Below, one piece after another: positions 1 to 11,749 of a stretch of 64,000 nucleotides of DNA (within the stretch, counting starts at the first letter, position 1; each line of letters begins with the position of its first letter). The stretch comes from Mytilus galloprovincialis. Taxonomy: Eukaryota > Mollusca > Bivalvia > Mytilida > Mytilidae. Below the pieces are notes generated by a model. It did no database searches. It was not told the DNA's origin and worked only from the letters and a program-made list of their open reading frames with translations. The position numbers and the translations under genes are program-made. The stretch covers positions 5,022,001 through 5,086,000 of the forward strand of contig NC_134843.1 in the NCBI RefSeq assembly GCF_965363235.1, in the 5' to 3' direction.

Positions 1-655
1 AAATAGGTGAATCCACAGTAGCTTACATAACAGGGCATCACAAGTGCAGAGATTTTACATGTTTAAGCAGTTAGAAATTCCCTATATAACAAGAAAGCAG
101 ATTTACAAAGCTGTGTTAAAAGTCTTCATCCTTGGTCTCATTTTTATTTCGAATATGAATTACTGTAAATTCAATGAATTGGGTAGGTACAAATTCTGAA
201 TATGCATGAAATCTAGACATTAAGTATGCAATTATCATTTAATTATCAGTACATATGTTCCCTGTTTAATTAAGTAAATTCTTTTTTTATATCTGATTAT
301 ACACATGTACTGTATTCTTAGATCTGCAGAAAATAAGTATTTCTGAATGTATTCTGTGTTTTGTTGTTTCACATTATTTTTTTCCATAGAGGGTTAGTAA
401 AATCCATAGGGGGTGAGGCGTTTTGTTGAAAAATAAACAATAAAACACAACATCAATAGATGACGTCACAATTAACGTGTCATGAACCCCCTACGGTCTC
501 ATAGGGGGTCACCACGTGACGTCTTTAAACCAATCACAACATGATAATTTACCCGTGGTGCGATAGTTTACTTTAGGGTGTATGTTTTGCTCATTGTTGA
601 ATCCCAATTTTGGTGACAAATAGGTCTTCATACCAAATTTTCATATTTTCATATA
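1..655. other. Intergenic, no gene seen
   Basis: AT-rich sequence without a convincing exon. Around 395-520 short inverted and direct copies of a GGGGGT-containing motif (for example CCATAGGGGGTGA and TCATAGGGGGTCA) surround a TGACGTCA site, which looks like the remains of a small palindromic repeat. I could not define its ends. Confidence 0.5.
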
Positions 656-1559
656 CAGTTAACTCTCGTTGTCTCGAACTCGGTTGACTCGAAATTTCGG
701 ATGAGTCGAATTTTTCACGTGGTCCCGAACTTTATTCCATACATAAGTATGTAATTCGACTCCTGATGAGTCGAAATTGGATGAGTTGAAATTTCGGTTG
801 AGTCGAACTAAATCTACGGTCCCAAGGTTAACAAAAGCATTCAAAATTCATTTTTTATCTCGAACTAATACACAAATGTCAAAACATGACCTCCGGGATT
901 TAAATGGATTGAAGAGTTAATCTGACAATACACATGTAATTAAATTTCCGGTCATTGACCACTGTATTTATTTATGACATGCTATTTCCATGAGTGTTTA
1001 CCTAAGATTATCTTTTATAGAATTTTAATAAATAATTAGTGATACATTGTTAATGTTCATGAAAAAGTATAAAGTGAGGATTATGGCTTTTGTTGATGAT
1101 CACCTAAAAACTACTCAAACGGCGTCTTTGATCTTGTTATATTTTCTTTTGAAAAGAAAGAGTGAGATAAAACAAAATGAATAGAAATCAAAATTTTCTT
1201 AAATCTTTTGTATCCGAGAATAAACAATTTTGTCAGCTATAACTGACCTGAATAACGAAACTATCAATTGGAATTTACACTCTTGGAAAAGCCATAGGAT
1301 TTTTTTTAATTGAGAAAATCGAATAAGTAAAAATAATGTCATTATAATAATAAAAGACTGTGACATACAAATACATCGATCTGATACTAGAATATCGATC
1401 CCCTTGCCATATTCACCCGGATTTATTTTAGCTTTACCAAGCTAAGCAAGAGTTGTGTCCCTTAGATTGTCGAACTTCCGGAGTTCGTTTAAGTCGAACT
1501 ACGTGTATCTCGAAATATTTCTCTGGTCCGGCTGACTTCGACATAACGAGAGTCGACTG
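656..1559. mobile_element. Tc1/mariner-type non-autonomous element (TA target duplication)
   Basis: A 904-bp element begins CAGTTAACTCTCGTTGTC and ends with the near inverse GACATAACGAGAGTCGACTG. The terminal inverted repeats of about 25 bp differ at only a few positions. A TA dinucleotide lies directly outside each end (654-655 and 1560-1561), as expected for Tc1/mariner/pogo insertions. Several GAGTCGAA motifs recur just inside the left end. I see no transposase frame, so this is a non-autonomous copy. The CAGT...ACTG ends resemble the Tigger/pogo group, but that subfamily call is inference. Confidence 0.8.
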
Positions 1560-2639
1560 TATAACTTTTTGATATCCTTATTTAAAACTTACTGATCCCA
1601 TGGCTGTCTGTCGCCCTTGTTTTTGCGGTCCACAATTGCATTTCTCAAACTAAAAATTTCAAAAGGATAATTTGTTAAAAGTATTTTTCAAACTAATGTA
1701 GAGTGGCAGAAACTAGAAAATTATGAATATATAATTCTTATACATGTATGTTCAAAGATTCAGTGCACTTAACCATTTTGATTCTTCTAGAACGAAACCT
1801 GTTATAGACTTTTTACATCTTACAAACTTTGGACTCCTGAATTTACATTTTTACAGAAGGTTACCTTTTCTGTGGTATGACATCATGGACTCTGTAAGGA
1901 AAGAGCAACATAAAGAAGTATAATCAACATTTAAATTGGTATAGCTTTTTGGGGAAATTAATGGATCATCCCAAAAGAGTAGCCTTCCACCCAAATTGCA
2001 CCAATTCTATATTTGATTTACCTCTTTTGGTTGCTCTATTAGAGTAAAATACAAAATGGGGAATGTGTCAAAGAGACAACAACCCAACCATAGAGCAGAC
2101 AACAACCCAAAGCCACCAAGTACCATGCAATAGAAATAGGTCACCTGTCGTAAAATTATAAACCGGGTAATTGGGAGTAAAATGTTGGTTATTTGAAAAT
2201 AGTCATTTGCTTTCTTTGAAAATCTGCGTTTATAGCTATTTCCCTGTAAGTTATATAAAGTGACAGTCATTTCATACATTGTTCATTAAAAGTTGAGGTC
2301 ATGTCAGTCCCGACCACCAAACTTTAGGTAGGTCCTCCAGTGTTGTTTTGGTCCTAATGTCCAACTTAAAGTTTGTGTTAATTCTTCCTTTTTTTTAAAT
2401 TCTGTCTGGTATGGTGATAACAGTGTTTATCAAATTTTAATATGGAACAATAAAGATGCATGCAAATTGTCCTAATCTTATTTATTCCTATATAAATATT
2501 TTGCAAATACAGATTATAAGTCTAAATAGTTCATTTAATCACCCTTCTAAAACAAGATAGCACTGGTTCCCTTAAGTTTGGTAAAAAAGCAACAGGTGTT
2601 TTAATCTGAATAACAAGCAGTTGTTTAACCCTTCCACAT
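1560..2639. other. Intergenic with a fragment of repeat B
   Basis: Mostly unique AT-rich DNA. From about 2040 to 2150 there is a minus-strand fragment of repeat B, recognisable by GGGGAATGTGTCAAAGAGAC and ACAACCC and shared with 5345-5400 and, inverted, 37430-37480. No exon is supported. Confidence 0.5.
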
Positions 2640-2905
2640 TCTGTATGTATGTCTCTGTCCCAAGTCAGGAGCCTGTAATTCAGTGGTTAGCCTTGTTGCT
2701 GTGTTACTTTGTTTTTTGTTCATTTTTTTGTACATCGGTTAAGCCATTAGCTTTCATTTAGGGGCTCTTCATAGTAGAATATGGTAAATCAGCTTTGCTC
2801 ATTGTTGAAGGCTGTAAGGTGACCTATAGTTGTTAATTTCTGTGTCATTTGGTCTCGTTAAGAGTTGTCTCATTGGCAATCACACCACATCTTCTTTTTA
2901 ATATA
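2640..2905 (+). repeat. Repeat A copy, 5'-truncated
   Basis: One of about a dozen copies of a dispersed family. Landmarks in order are CAAGTCAGGAGCCTGTAATT, a block ending TTGCTCATTGTTGAAGGC, then GTGACCTATAGTTGTTAATT, and a constant 3' end GTCTCATTGGCAATCA followed by CACCACATCTTCTTTTT. Copies share the 3' end and start at different points, which is the pattern of 5'-truncated retroposons. The parent element is not identified. Confidence 0.7.
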
Positions 2906-3100
2906 AAACATACCCTCGTATATTTTTTTATTATTGAAAAGAAACTTCAAGCAGGGTTCTTCAGTGATTTCTAGTCCTTAATAAGCTTTCATTTGATGCA
3001 AAAATAACAAAGTCAAATATACTTGTTACCCTTTTCTATTAAGCAGGGGAAATTCAAGTTATTATCTGGATATCATTTAGATGTAGCATCAATTATTAGT

Positions 3101-3178
3101 AACAATGACCTAAAACTTTTCTCTTTAACAATGACCTAAAACTTTTCTCTTTAACAATGACCTAAAACTTTTCTCTTT
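3101..3178. repeat. 26-bp tandem repeat, three copies
   Basis: Three consecutive identical 26-bp units starting AACAATGACCTAAAACTTTT at 3101, 3127 and 3153. The lack of differences points to recent expansion. No coding or regulatory role is visible. Confidence 0.9.
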
Positions 3179-3365
3179 ATCTATATAATGTTCTTGTCGA
3201 TCAATCAATCAGAACCATCCAGGAAGCATTCATTGGATAGAACACACATGGAAGGACAGACAAAAGGATGGACAAAGCAAAGATGATATTACTTCCTATT
3301 TTTGTCAAAGTTTGTATTGTGAGAATATATGCTTAAAGGCTACAACAAATTAATAAATAATTGTC

Positions 3366-4837
3366 TTAAAATATTTCTTTGACATCATCATGGTTTACAC
3401 TCACTATAAATTGGTATTCTGAATCAGGTTGTCGAAGTCTTGTACCAATGGCCAGACTTTCACCATTATGGTGACCAAAAGTTACTCTGTCACCTTCATT
3501 TAACTGAGTACTATCTGGAAAGAAATATCATTTATTTAAGAATTTATAAGCATAAATAACTCCTGTGATATAATCATATATATAAATTAGAAGATGCGGT
3601 ATGATTGCCAATGAGACAACTCTTCACAAGAGACCAAATGAAACAGAAAACAACTATAGGTTACTATTCAGCCTTTAACAATGAGTAAAACGCATACCAC
3701 CATATTTATGAACAGATCTATTGGGTCCAATTCAAACAGGATGCATGCAGATATTGTCTCTTTAAATCCATTATGGCATTCACACGAAAAAAAACATAAA
3801 ACAAGTTGAACTGTAGTCTTCTTCTTACTAATGAAATTCTTGAACAAATTTTCAATAATCAGGAATTTAAGAGTAAAGAAAAAAATGTTTGAAAATTTGG
3901 CAACATATATGTGATCTATGAATAAAACATTTGTCAAAGTTTCATAATTTTTTTACAGAAATAAGTCTGTATAACTGTTATTTTCATGAAATTTTCTAAA
4001 ACCTGCAGTTTTGGCAAAAATCATCAGAGTGGAATCAAATATGAATATATCTGTTACTCATCATAGTAGACTAACACACTAAAATTTAGCTCAATGTGTG
4101 AAGGGGTTAAGACAAAAAGTCTGAATAAGCATTTGTTAGGGAATGACGATTAAGGATGACACCATATGTCCCTGACCACTTTAAATTATTTTAAGGCCTC
4201 ATGTTTGTAAGATTTGGACAAAAACTTTTCAGTCCATATCTTGAAATTCAATAAGAATCATAATTTTAAATTAATTTTCTGCCCTTGGATGTATCAGTTT
4301 TTTATTCATAAAAACTTTCAAAAAATCTTTTCCACATTCTGTTTTGCCTGTCCTAGTCAGGAGCCTGTAATTCAGTAGTTGTCGTATGTTGCTGTATATC
4401 ATATTGGTTATTCTTGCTTTCTTTGTAGCTAAATCAGGCTGTCCTATGCGGCATGGGTTTTGCTCATTATTGAAGGTCATACAGTCACCTCTAGTTGGTT
4501 ACTTTTAAGTCAATTGATCTCTGAAAGGATAGTTGTCTCTTTGGCAATCATACCACTTCTTCATATTTTTAAATGTACATATTATTCAACTGTTAACAAT
4601 ATTAAATAAAATCAAAATGTTTTAAGAAACAAATATTATAACATACCTCCAATTTTCAAGTTGTTGACAAAAACCCCATTACGACTGTCATCATACAGAA
4701 TATGTCTGTTATCTTGTTTAACAACCCTTGCATGTATCCTGGATATATACAACTTCCTGTTTCTATTTGCAGAATCTATGATAAAATCTACCCCCGAATC
4801 TCTACCTCGTCCAATTATGCTGACAGAGTTGGTAAAG
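3366..4837 (-). CDS. FHA-domain protein, two 3' exons
   Basis: The encoded protein contains a forkhead-associated (FHA) domain, a module that binds phosphothreonine peptides, usually in nuclear signalling or DNA-damage proteins. Exon at 4647-4837 (minus) follows a TTTTACAG acceptor and ends G|GTATGT (phase 1). The second exon starts at 3514 after TTTCCAG and reads to a TAA at 3366. Joined, they encode SVSIIGRGRDSGVDF, then ISRIHARVV, then DDSRNGVFVNN and LNEGDRVTFG. These are the GR, SxxH and NG residues of a complete FHA core. A GTGAGT donor-like site at 3404-3399, right after YQFI, leaves open that the real transcript splices on instead of ending at 3366. The N-terminal exon(s), expected at higher coordinates, were not found, so the gene is partial. 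The spacing is vaguely like that of TCF19, but I cannot assign an orthologue. The intron holds two repeat A copies. Confidence 0.82.
3592..3692 (-). repeat. Repeat A 3'-end fragment
   Basis: About 100 bp in the FHA gene intron reading AGATGCGGTATGATTGCCAA then GAGACAACTCTTCACAAGAG. It is the reverse complement of the constant 3' end of repeat A. It points opposite to the copy at 4310-4565 in the same intron. Confidence 0.7.
4310..4565 (+). repeat. Repeat A copy in FHA intron
   Basis: Diverged plus-strand copy starting near CCACATTCTGTTTTGCCTGT, continuing through AGTCAGGAGCCTGTAATTCA and ending GGCAATCATACCACTTCTTC. It is truncated further 3' than the 42.5-kb copy. Confidence 0.7.
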
Positions 4838-5344
4838 CTGTAAAATACATATATTACTAAAAAAATCAGAAATTTTGTATTAACGAAAAATTGCTATTGG
4901 GAGCAGGATTTCCAAAACTATTTTCAGCCAGTTAAAAAATTTCCTTGATTCAAATTCAAAGTTAAAACATAAACTGTTAAATTGGCGGTGCATCATTCAA
5001 AGTGTGCAACATCAGTGTACTTGTATCTGCCTTAGACTCTTTATTTGTGCAAAATAACATTGTCAAAAACTTCACTTTGGTTTTTAAATCTAATACAGGA
5101 TGTTATCTCAACAGTGGTAAAACATGGACCAGAGACAGATACATAAATTCTGTGTACATTTGTAGAGCATGAATCAGTGTAAGTCGCTCTTTCTACGTTA
5201 TTTCTTCAAGAAAATATTTGAAATAACGTGAGATAAAGGTATCAATGACAATTTAAACATTTTTTGAAGAAATTAGGATGCATTATTAAAATAGCTTTGA
5301 ATAGACCAATCAATGTCCTGTTCATAATAAAATTGAGAATGGAA
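4838..5344. other. No feature seen
   Basis: AT-rich sequence upstream (in the minus sense) of the FHA exons. I looked for a preceding exon ending in phase 1 that could supply the FHA N terminus and found none with a convincing frame. Confidence 0.4.
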
Positions 5345-5665
5345 AGGGGGAATGTGTCAAAGAGACAACAACCCGACCATAGAGAAGACAACAGCAGAAG
5401 GTCACCAACAGGTCTTCAATGCAGCGAGAAATTCCCGCACCCGGAGGCGTCCTTCAGCTGGCCCCTAAACAAATATATATACTAGTTCAGTGATAATGAA
5501 TGCCATACTAAACTCCAAATTGTACACAAGAAACTAAAATTAAAAATAATACAAGACTAACAAAGGCCAGAGGCTCCTGATTTTGGACAGGCGCAAAAAT
5601 GCGGCGGGGGGTTAAACATGTTTATGAGATCTCAACCCTCCCCCTATACCTCTAGCCAATGCAGA
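5345..5665 (-). repeat. Repeat B copy
   Basis: About 320 bp beginning GGGGGAATGTGTCAAAGAGA, then GGCGTCCTTCAGCTGGCCCC, AGAGGCTCCTGATTTTGGAC and AAAATGCGGCGGGGGGTTAA. It is the reverse complement of 37150-37490. Like repeat A it contains the AGTCAGGAGCCT box, so the two may be related. Confidence 0.75.
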
Positions 5666-8600
5666 AAAGTAAACACATAACAATACCGCACATTAAAATT
5701 CAGTTCAAGAGAAGTCCGAGTCTGATGTCAGAAGATGTAACCAAAGAAAATAAACAAAATGACAATAATAGTAAATAACATCAGACTACTAGCAGTTAAC
5801 TGACATGCCAGCTCCAGACTTCAATTACATTGATTGAAAGATTATGTCTTCATCATATGAATATCAGGCACAATCCTTCCTGTGAGGTGTTTAGTATCAT
5901 ACCATCACAACATATATGAGAAGAACATAACCTGTGTCATGCCAACAACTGGTTTTTAAATAAATGTATTTAGTTCTGATGCAAAGACCCTATAAGTGAA
6001 TCAATATTAACGCCAATATATGCAATCATTAATGACCTGACAACAGTATCGTAACTTTATCCCTTCTTAATAAGTCTATTTAAGGGTTTTGTTAGCTTCT
6101 GAGGTGAATACTGACATTTTTGTGCTTTATAAAAAATAATTCCATAAAATATCTGATGTGAAATACCTGAACATATAAGAAGTCTGCATGTTGAGCTATA
6201 TTTACGAATGATGTCCTTATACTGATGATAAAATTGAGTTAATGTTTTGACTAGTTTGTGATATCGAAAACCCTGGTGTAATAATTTTTCAGTAATACAT
6301 AAATGTCTCTTGTTAAAATCTAAAACATTGTTACATACAATAGTTTACCTGTCACCTGAACAGGTAAATTTCAGCTGTTTGACTACTAATTAGCCTTGAT
6401 GTAGGTATTAAAGTAGGGGTTGTTTTGATAGTACTTAATGATCATGTCACTTTATCACCGGAAATGTGTAGCTGTTAAAGGCAAAATCTTGGGTCAAAAA
6501 CATTGCAAATTATGTTAAAATGACTGTCTCTTGACTTAAGACAGCCTTGATAAATAAAAAGATGATGACAGTTTCATGCTTTGCCCAGCTGGACTTTTAC
6601 TGGACATTATGTTCAGTGGACTGTAAAATTATGGTCAAAACTCTACTTTGGCATTAAAATTTGAAAGATTGCATCATAGGCAACATGTGTACTAAGTTTC
6701 AAATTGATTAAACTACCTTGACCAAAAATATTAACCTGATGCAGGACAGACAGCCAGACAGAAGGACTAATGAAGAAAGCACAGAAATATAAGTTTCAGC
6801 TATGTGTAGGAACTATTTTTGTTTAAATATATGTACAATTTTCTTGTATGTTTCTTTTTAACCAGGTCAGAATTAGTGGATCTATTACATAAGAGGGTCT
6901 TGCTCTTTTGTTCATGTAAAAAAAATCAACTGAAGGCTAAAAACAGGCTAAACAGGGTAAGAAGATAACAACACTGCATAGTCATGTCAATTTTGAATAT
7001 TTCAAATCCAGTATACATGTACAGGTAACAGGTCCAGATAACAGAGTTAATTTGCACTCCAAACAATATATTTTTCAGCTGGAGACAGTTAAATATATTT
7101 ATTAATAGTACGGAAGCGCATGTATTTGTTTTGGTAAAACATGTTTTTAGAATACCTGTAATGTTTACAATGTATTCCATTGGATCATATTTGTCGCAGT
7201 GCGACTTTTAAAACAGGTATTCTAGGTATCCTATGATTTTGGCTCGTGTTCCTCGTGCTTTTTGTTTGATATAGAAGTATTTTGCACAATCTAGATTGTC
7301 TAGAAAAAGTGTCGTATTTGAATGATAAACTTACATGCCTTTTTCTTAAGTCTGTTTGCATGATTCTAGTCATTAAATCAGTAGAAAAGATGAACATGTA
7401 GCTACATATAGCAGACCAGGGTTTATTTTCTTGTGTTAGAATATATGATGCTTGTTGAAATTTCCAATTTTGAATTATGCACAAAGATGGACCTTTTACT
7501 GTACAGGTTGGGAACAACACTCCAAATGAGGCCTAACCCTTATTGAAAGAACATTACAACCCACTGTAAAAAATGATAACCTTTATATTCATATTCTTTG
7601 ATGAAACTTTTCGCCAAGAACTATGCATCTATCAAGTATTAAATGGTCAAAACATGTCAAAAGAGTTTTGAGATGTTTCTAAACTTATATCTTCTTTATT
7701 AATTTGACCCCTCATTTAGAAATGTTGTTCCAAATATAATGAATTTTCCCACTTTTGAGTTAAAAATATTAAAAATTTTCTTTCTTTTTTTTCAACAGTA
7801 AAATGACCCCTTGTTTAAGGGACAGTCCTTCAGTTAAGGGACACCACTCATAATTGGTGGGGGGGTCCCAACCTTTTTGTTGGTCTTTGTGAAAAAAAGA
7901 ATACTACATTGTGCTTTAAATTATTTAATTGAATACAAAAATAATGTATTATGTCAATAAATTAGTGAAAAAACTACTATTCAGTATTATCTTTATGGTA
8001 GTACTGTATCATTGAATTTTGTCAATCAGCCATGCTTTTATCCTTAAGCTATGTAAGAACCCTCTTTGCAGATGAAAATTCACCTGCGGCAGTGCCATGT
8101 TCACGATTTTACAAGATGAAAACCTAGCATGTTAGAATAATCTTCAGAGAAAAACGTTTTTGATTGGCTTATTAATTTGATCATGAGAAACACAGCATTT
8201 GATTGGCTAAACACGATTGTTTTACCTTGGGAACAAAATAAGAACAGATGATTTTCACTAAATGTGTTTTAGAGTTTTTTTAACGATTTTTAATATTTTT
8301 TAATAAATGCAAGGACGTATTATAAAACGTCCTTGATAAAGAGTGAAGAGAATGAACACAGGGCGAACGTACTATATTGTCAAAAGAACTCAGGACCAAC
8401 AGACCAAGGGGAAACATGTAAACAGGGCGAGTCGACCCAATCCAAATTCAAGCATGCGTACTACAAATATCTACATTTAAAACATCCGGTTACAAGTAAA
8501 CAATGTTCATGAAATCTAATAATTTACATAAATAAAAGGGTACATATTTATGATCGTGATTTGTTTTTCAATCCTAATTTACAAATAAAAAGATTCAGAT

Positions 8601-10019
8601 GCTTAATCATGTGTAAAAATCGGTGTCAAGAATTGGAAGTTGTTATGAAATTGTAATGCACAGAAATGGATGCGGCATAAGGAGGTTGTAACGGCTGTAA
8701 AGTGGGCCCCATAGGTCTTCAGAAGACTTGGTCTTCTTCCACCAAAAATCACAGTAGGAAAAGATGAAATATATGGGTCAAGTGAAATACCTATCTAATG
8801 AATCACAAAAACAGAGGTGTGTTCAAATAGCTATTATTTTTACTAAAAGTACTTGATGACAGTCTTTTAAGTTGGATGATGAAAATGCATATCTTCAAAA
8901 AAATATAATGTTTTGTGTGTGGTACTAGGGTTTATAATTTTCAACCACTGAAAACTTTTAGTCTACCCTTCACAAAGTATTTAATTAGAATTTTTTTAAA
9001 TATTTAGGAATTTTGGAAAATTCCACCGGACAACCAATCAGACAATAGTTTTAAGATGAATCAATGCAGACAAGATCATTAACTGATGCTCATTAGCTAG
9101 TAGATACATTTGTCTTTTAAAATACAACTGACATATAAAGATCGTAATGGTGCTATGTGAATAAATTTATCGGTTTTCAAGAGCAATATTGGCAGCGCGT
9201 CATCCCTACAATGGCTTCAACTTCTACGATTGTGAAAATGAACTGGCCTAATGGGGAGATAATTTTGACAAAGTAGAATCCTGACTGTATAGTACTAACT
9301 AAGCATGACACATTTAATTTTTGTCAAATATACTAGTAACTTGTTCTTGTCATGTCATACCAAAGAAATTGCTCACAACACTCATCTATCTATTTATCTG
9401 ATATCGTAACAGTTTTTAGGAAATAAAAACCACTAAGTACAATCATGCTTGACTCGTATATATATAGCGAGACGTGACACCTTTTCTGTTTAAAAAAAGC
9501 TTAACGATTAGCTGTTTCTCTGCTGAGCATCACTAAGTTTTGACCATTCAGGTTTATTTTGGCCTAACCAATTGCAGAAGATGATAACTGTATACTCCTA
9601 CATCGCTTGGGTAAATCAGGGTCACACGAGCCGTGCAAATTAAATAGACTTGCTTGGTCAATAACTATAACGTGTACATGGATGCATTTAGTAGTCAGAT
9701 AATAACTTCAAACACTTTTAATTGCATTTGACATTAAAAAGAGTTTTGAATCTACTGAATATTTTATACATACTCCATGTGATCCACAGCTAAGGGTAGT
9801 GTTTTAGGCGGACCAATTCTACGAAGGTGGAAAATTCTGACGTCTCCCATATTCTTGCAGCTATGATATATCTTCTCTTGCTACATCTTTTTGAACTGAA
9901 ATGAAAGCATGGGATATCTTGAGATAAAAATTTATGAACAGTTATGAGGAAAACTTGGAACATTTCTGACAATTGCAAAAGCAGTTATTTTAACAGTTTT
10001 TGGAATGCTGCAGTAATTT
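5666..10019. other. Gene-poor AT-rich stretch
   Basis: No exon could be supported on either strand. Small features only: a perfect short inverted repeat at 8310-8335 (CAAGGACGT ... ACGTCCTTG); two ATTGGCT (inverted CCAAT) motifs near 8163 and 8199; and an ACCTGT/ACAGGT hairpin near 6345-6368. The short open frames here look like chance AT-rich frames. Confidence 0.5.
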
Positions 10020-11749
10020 AATGAGGTTAACATGTTTTGATGCCAAGGGCAATGAGACATGACTGAAGGTTCATTGCGAAAGAATCCCCATGGAAATGAG
10101 ATGTACCAATGCTAATACAACTGCATACCAAATACCATATACTTATTATAAAAGGTTCCCTTTAAGTAAACATTAACCCAAACTAATACATATAAACTAA
10201 TAATTACAGAGGTCAATAGACCATAACTGAGGGGGCAGGGTCAAATAATTTCTATGGTATTGAGATGTGCCAATGCTAACACAACTGCATACCAAATATC
10301 ATTGACCTACCACTAGTGGTTCCCCATTAACTGACATAATCACAAACTAATACATGTAAACAAAGCAAAGTAGGGATATATATATACAAGTACCTGGCCA
10401 CGTTCACTGTGTTCTTGTTAGATGTATTTCTATTTGTATCCATCCGAGTAAAGCCTTTTCAATTAGGCCTTATGTTTTCTCTTTTGAATTGTTCTACTTT
10501 TGTTGTTTCAGGACCTTTTATAGCTAACTATGCAGTTTGGGCTTTGCTCATTATTGAAGGCTGTACGATTACCTATAGTTAATAATTTCTGTGTCATTGG
10601 TCTCTTGTGGAGAGTGGTCTCATTGGAAATCATACCTCATCTTCTTTTTTAAAGTTTCAAATCAAGACTGTAACTGAGGGGGCAGTGCCAAATAATCTCC
10701 ATGGTGTTGAGATGTGCCAATGCTAATTCTAATGCAACTGCATACCAAATATCTACCAAAAGTGGTTCATCATGAACTAGACGTTATCACAAACTAATAC
10801 ATTGTTGATGACGCTGACACAGCATACCAGTACCTATGTCATATTTTTTTACTCAGTCAAGGCGAGACAAAAACTGTAAAATATTTTTAGATGACCACTT
10901 TAATATCATACAACGGAGATGAAGAGAAATTACCAATTTTGAAGACAATGAAATGATTAATAATAGCAAAAATTCAATTTACAATGGAATACAAATATAC
11001 ATATTGTTCATGTACTAAAGTTACCATTCTTGGATATAAAAATAAACTGTTTTCACAGAGAGATGTCTCACTTTTTTGTAATTTGATTATGCAATTGTTA
11101 ACATTAAAATAGCAATACTTAACAAGTTACATAAGTTAGGCAAATATTCAAAGTTAATGAACCATGACTGAGGTACTAAGCTAAGCAATCTCCATATAAA
11201 TGAGATGTGCCAAAGCTTATACAACTGCATACCAAATATCATTGACTTATTATAAGTCTTTTCCTTTAAATAAACCTAAACACAACTATACTTTTCTAAA
11301 CAGTTAACTACAAAATGTATGTAAAAAGTTTCAGTCTATGAACCATGAAGAGGGGATGGAGCTATATAATCTCCAAGGAAACAATACATTTACTTACAAA
11401 TGACAATAAATTTGCATACCAAATACCATTGACCTAACATGAACATTTCATCTTAAACTGATCTGATCACAAACTAATACATATAAACAAAGCAAAAGTT
11501 TCGAAGTCAATAGATCATGACTAAAGGGGCAGAGCCAAATAATCTCCAAGGAAAAGAGATATACCAATGCTTATACAACTGCATATTAACTATCATTGAT
11601 CTACCACTAGACTTGTAGAGTTATGCATATATATATTTAATTTATAATCGGACAATTTAACATTACAATGACATAGGGGCGTAGCCAAATAATCTCCATG
11701 GAAATGAGATATACCAATGCTTATACAACTGCATATTAACTATCACTGA
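10020..11749. repeat. Diverged repeat array (family D), left part
   Basis: About six diverged copies of a roughly 180-200-bp unit. Landmarks are ATGAGATGTGCCAATGCTAA, ACAACTGCATACCAAATATC, ATTGACCTACCAC and CACAAACTAATACATATAAA. A repeat A fragment interrupts it at about 10490-10645. The array resumes at 19137 after a 7.4-kb insertion, so it is the oldest layer of the nested complex. Confidence 0.75.
10490..10645 (+). repeat. Repeat A fragment
   Basis: Plus-strand copy starting at TTTGAATTGTTCTACTTTTG and ending at TCATACCTCATCTTCTTTTT, inserted in family D. Confidence 0.7.

Noticed and set aside
116-162. Possible tiny terminal exon on the minus strand (IHIRNKNETKDEDF then stop)
   Set aside because: Has an acceptor-like TTTACAG but its phase does not fit the FHA donor at 3405 and there is nothing else to join it to.
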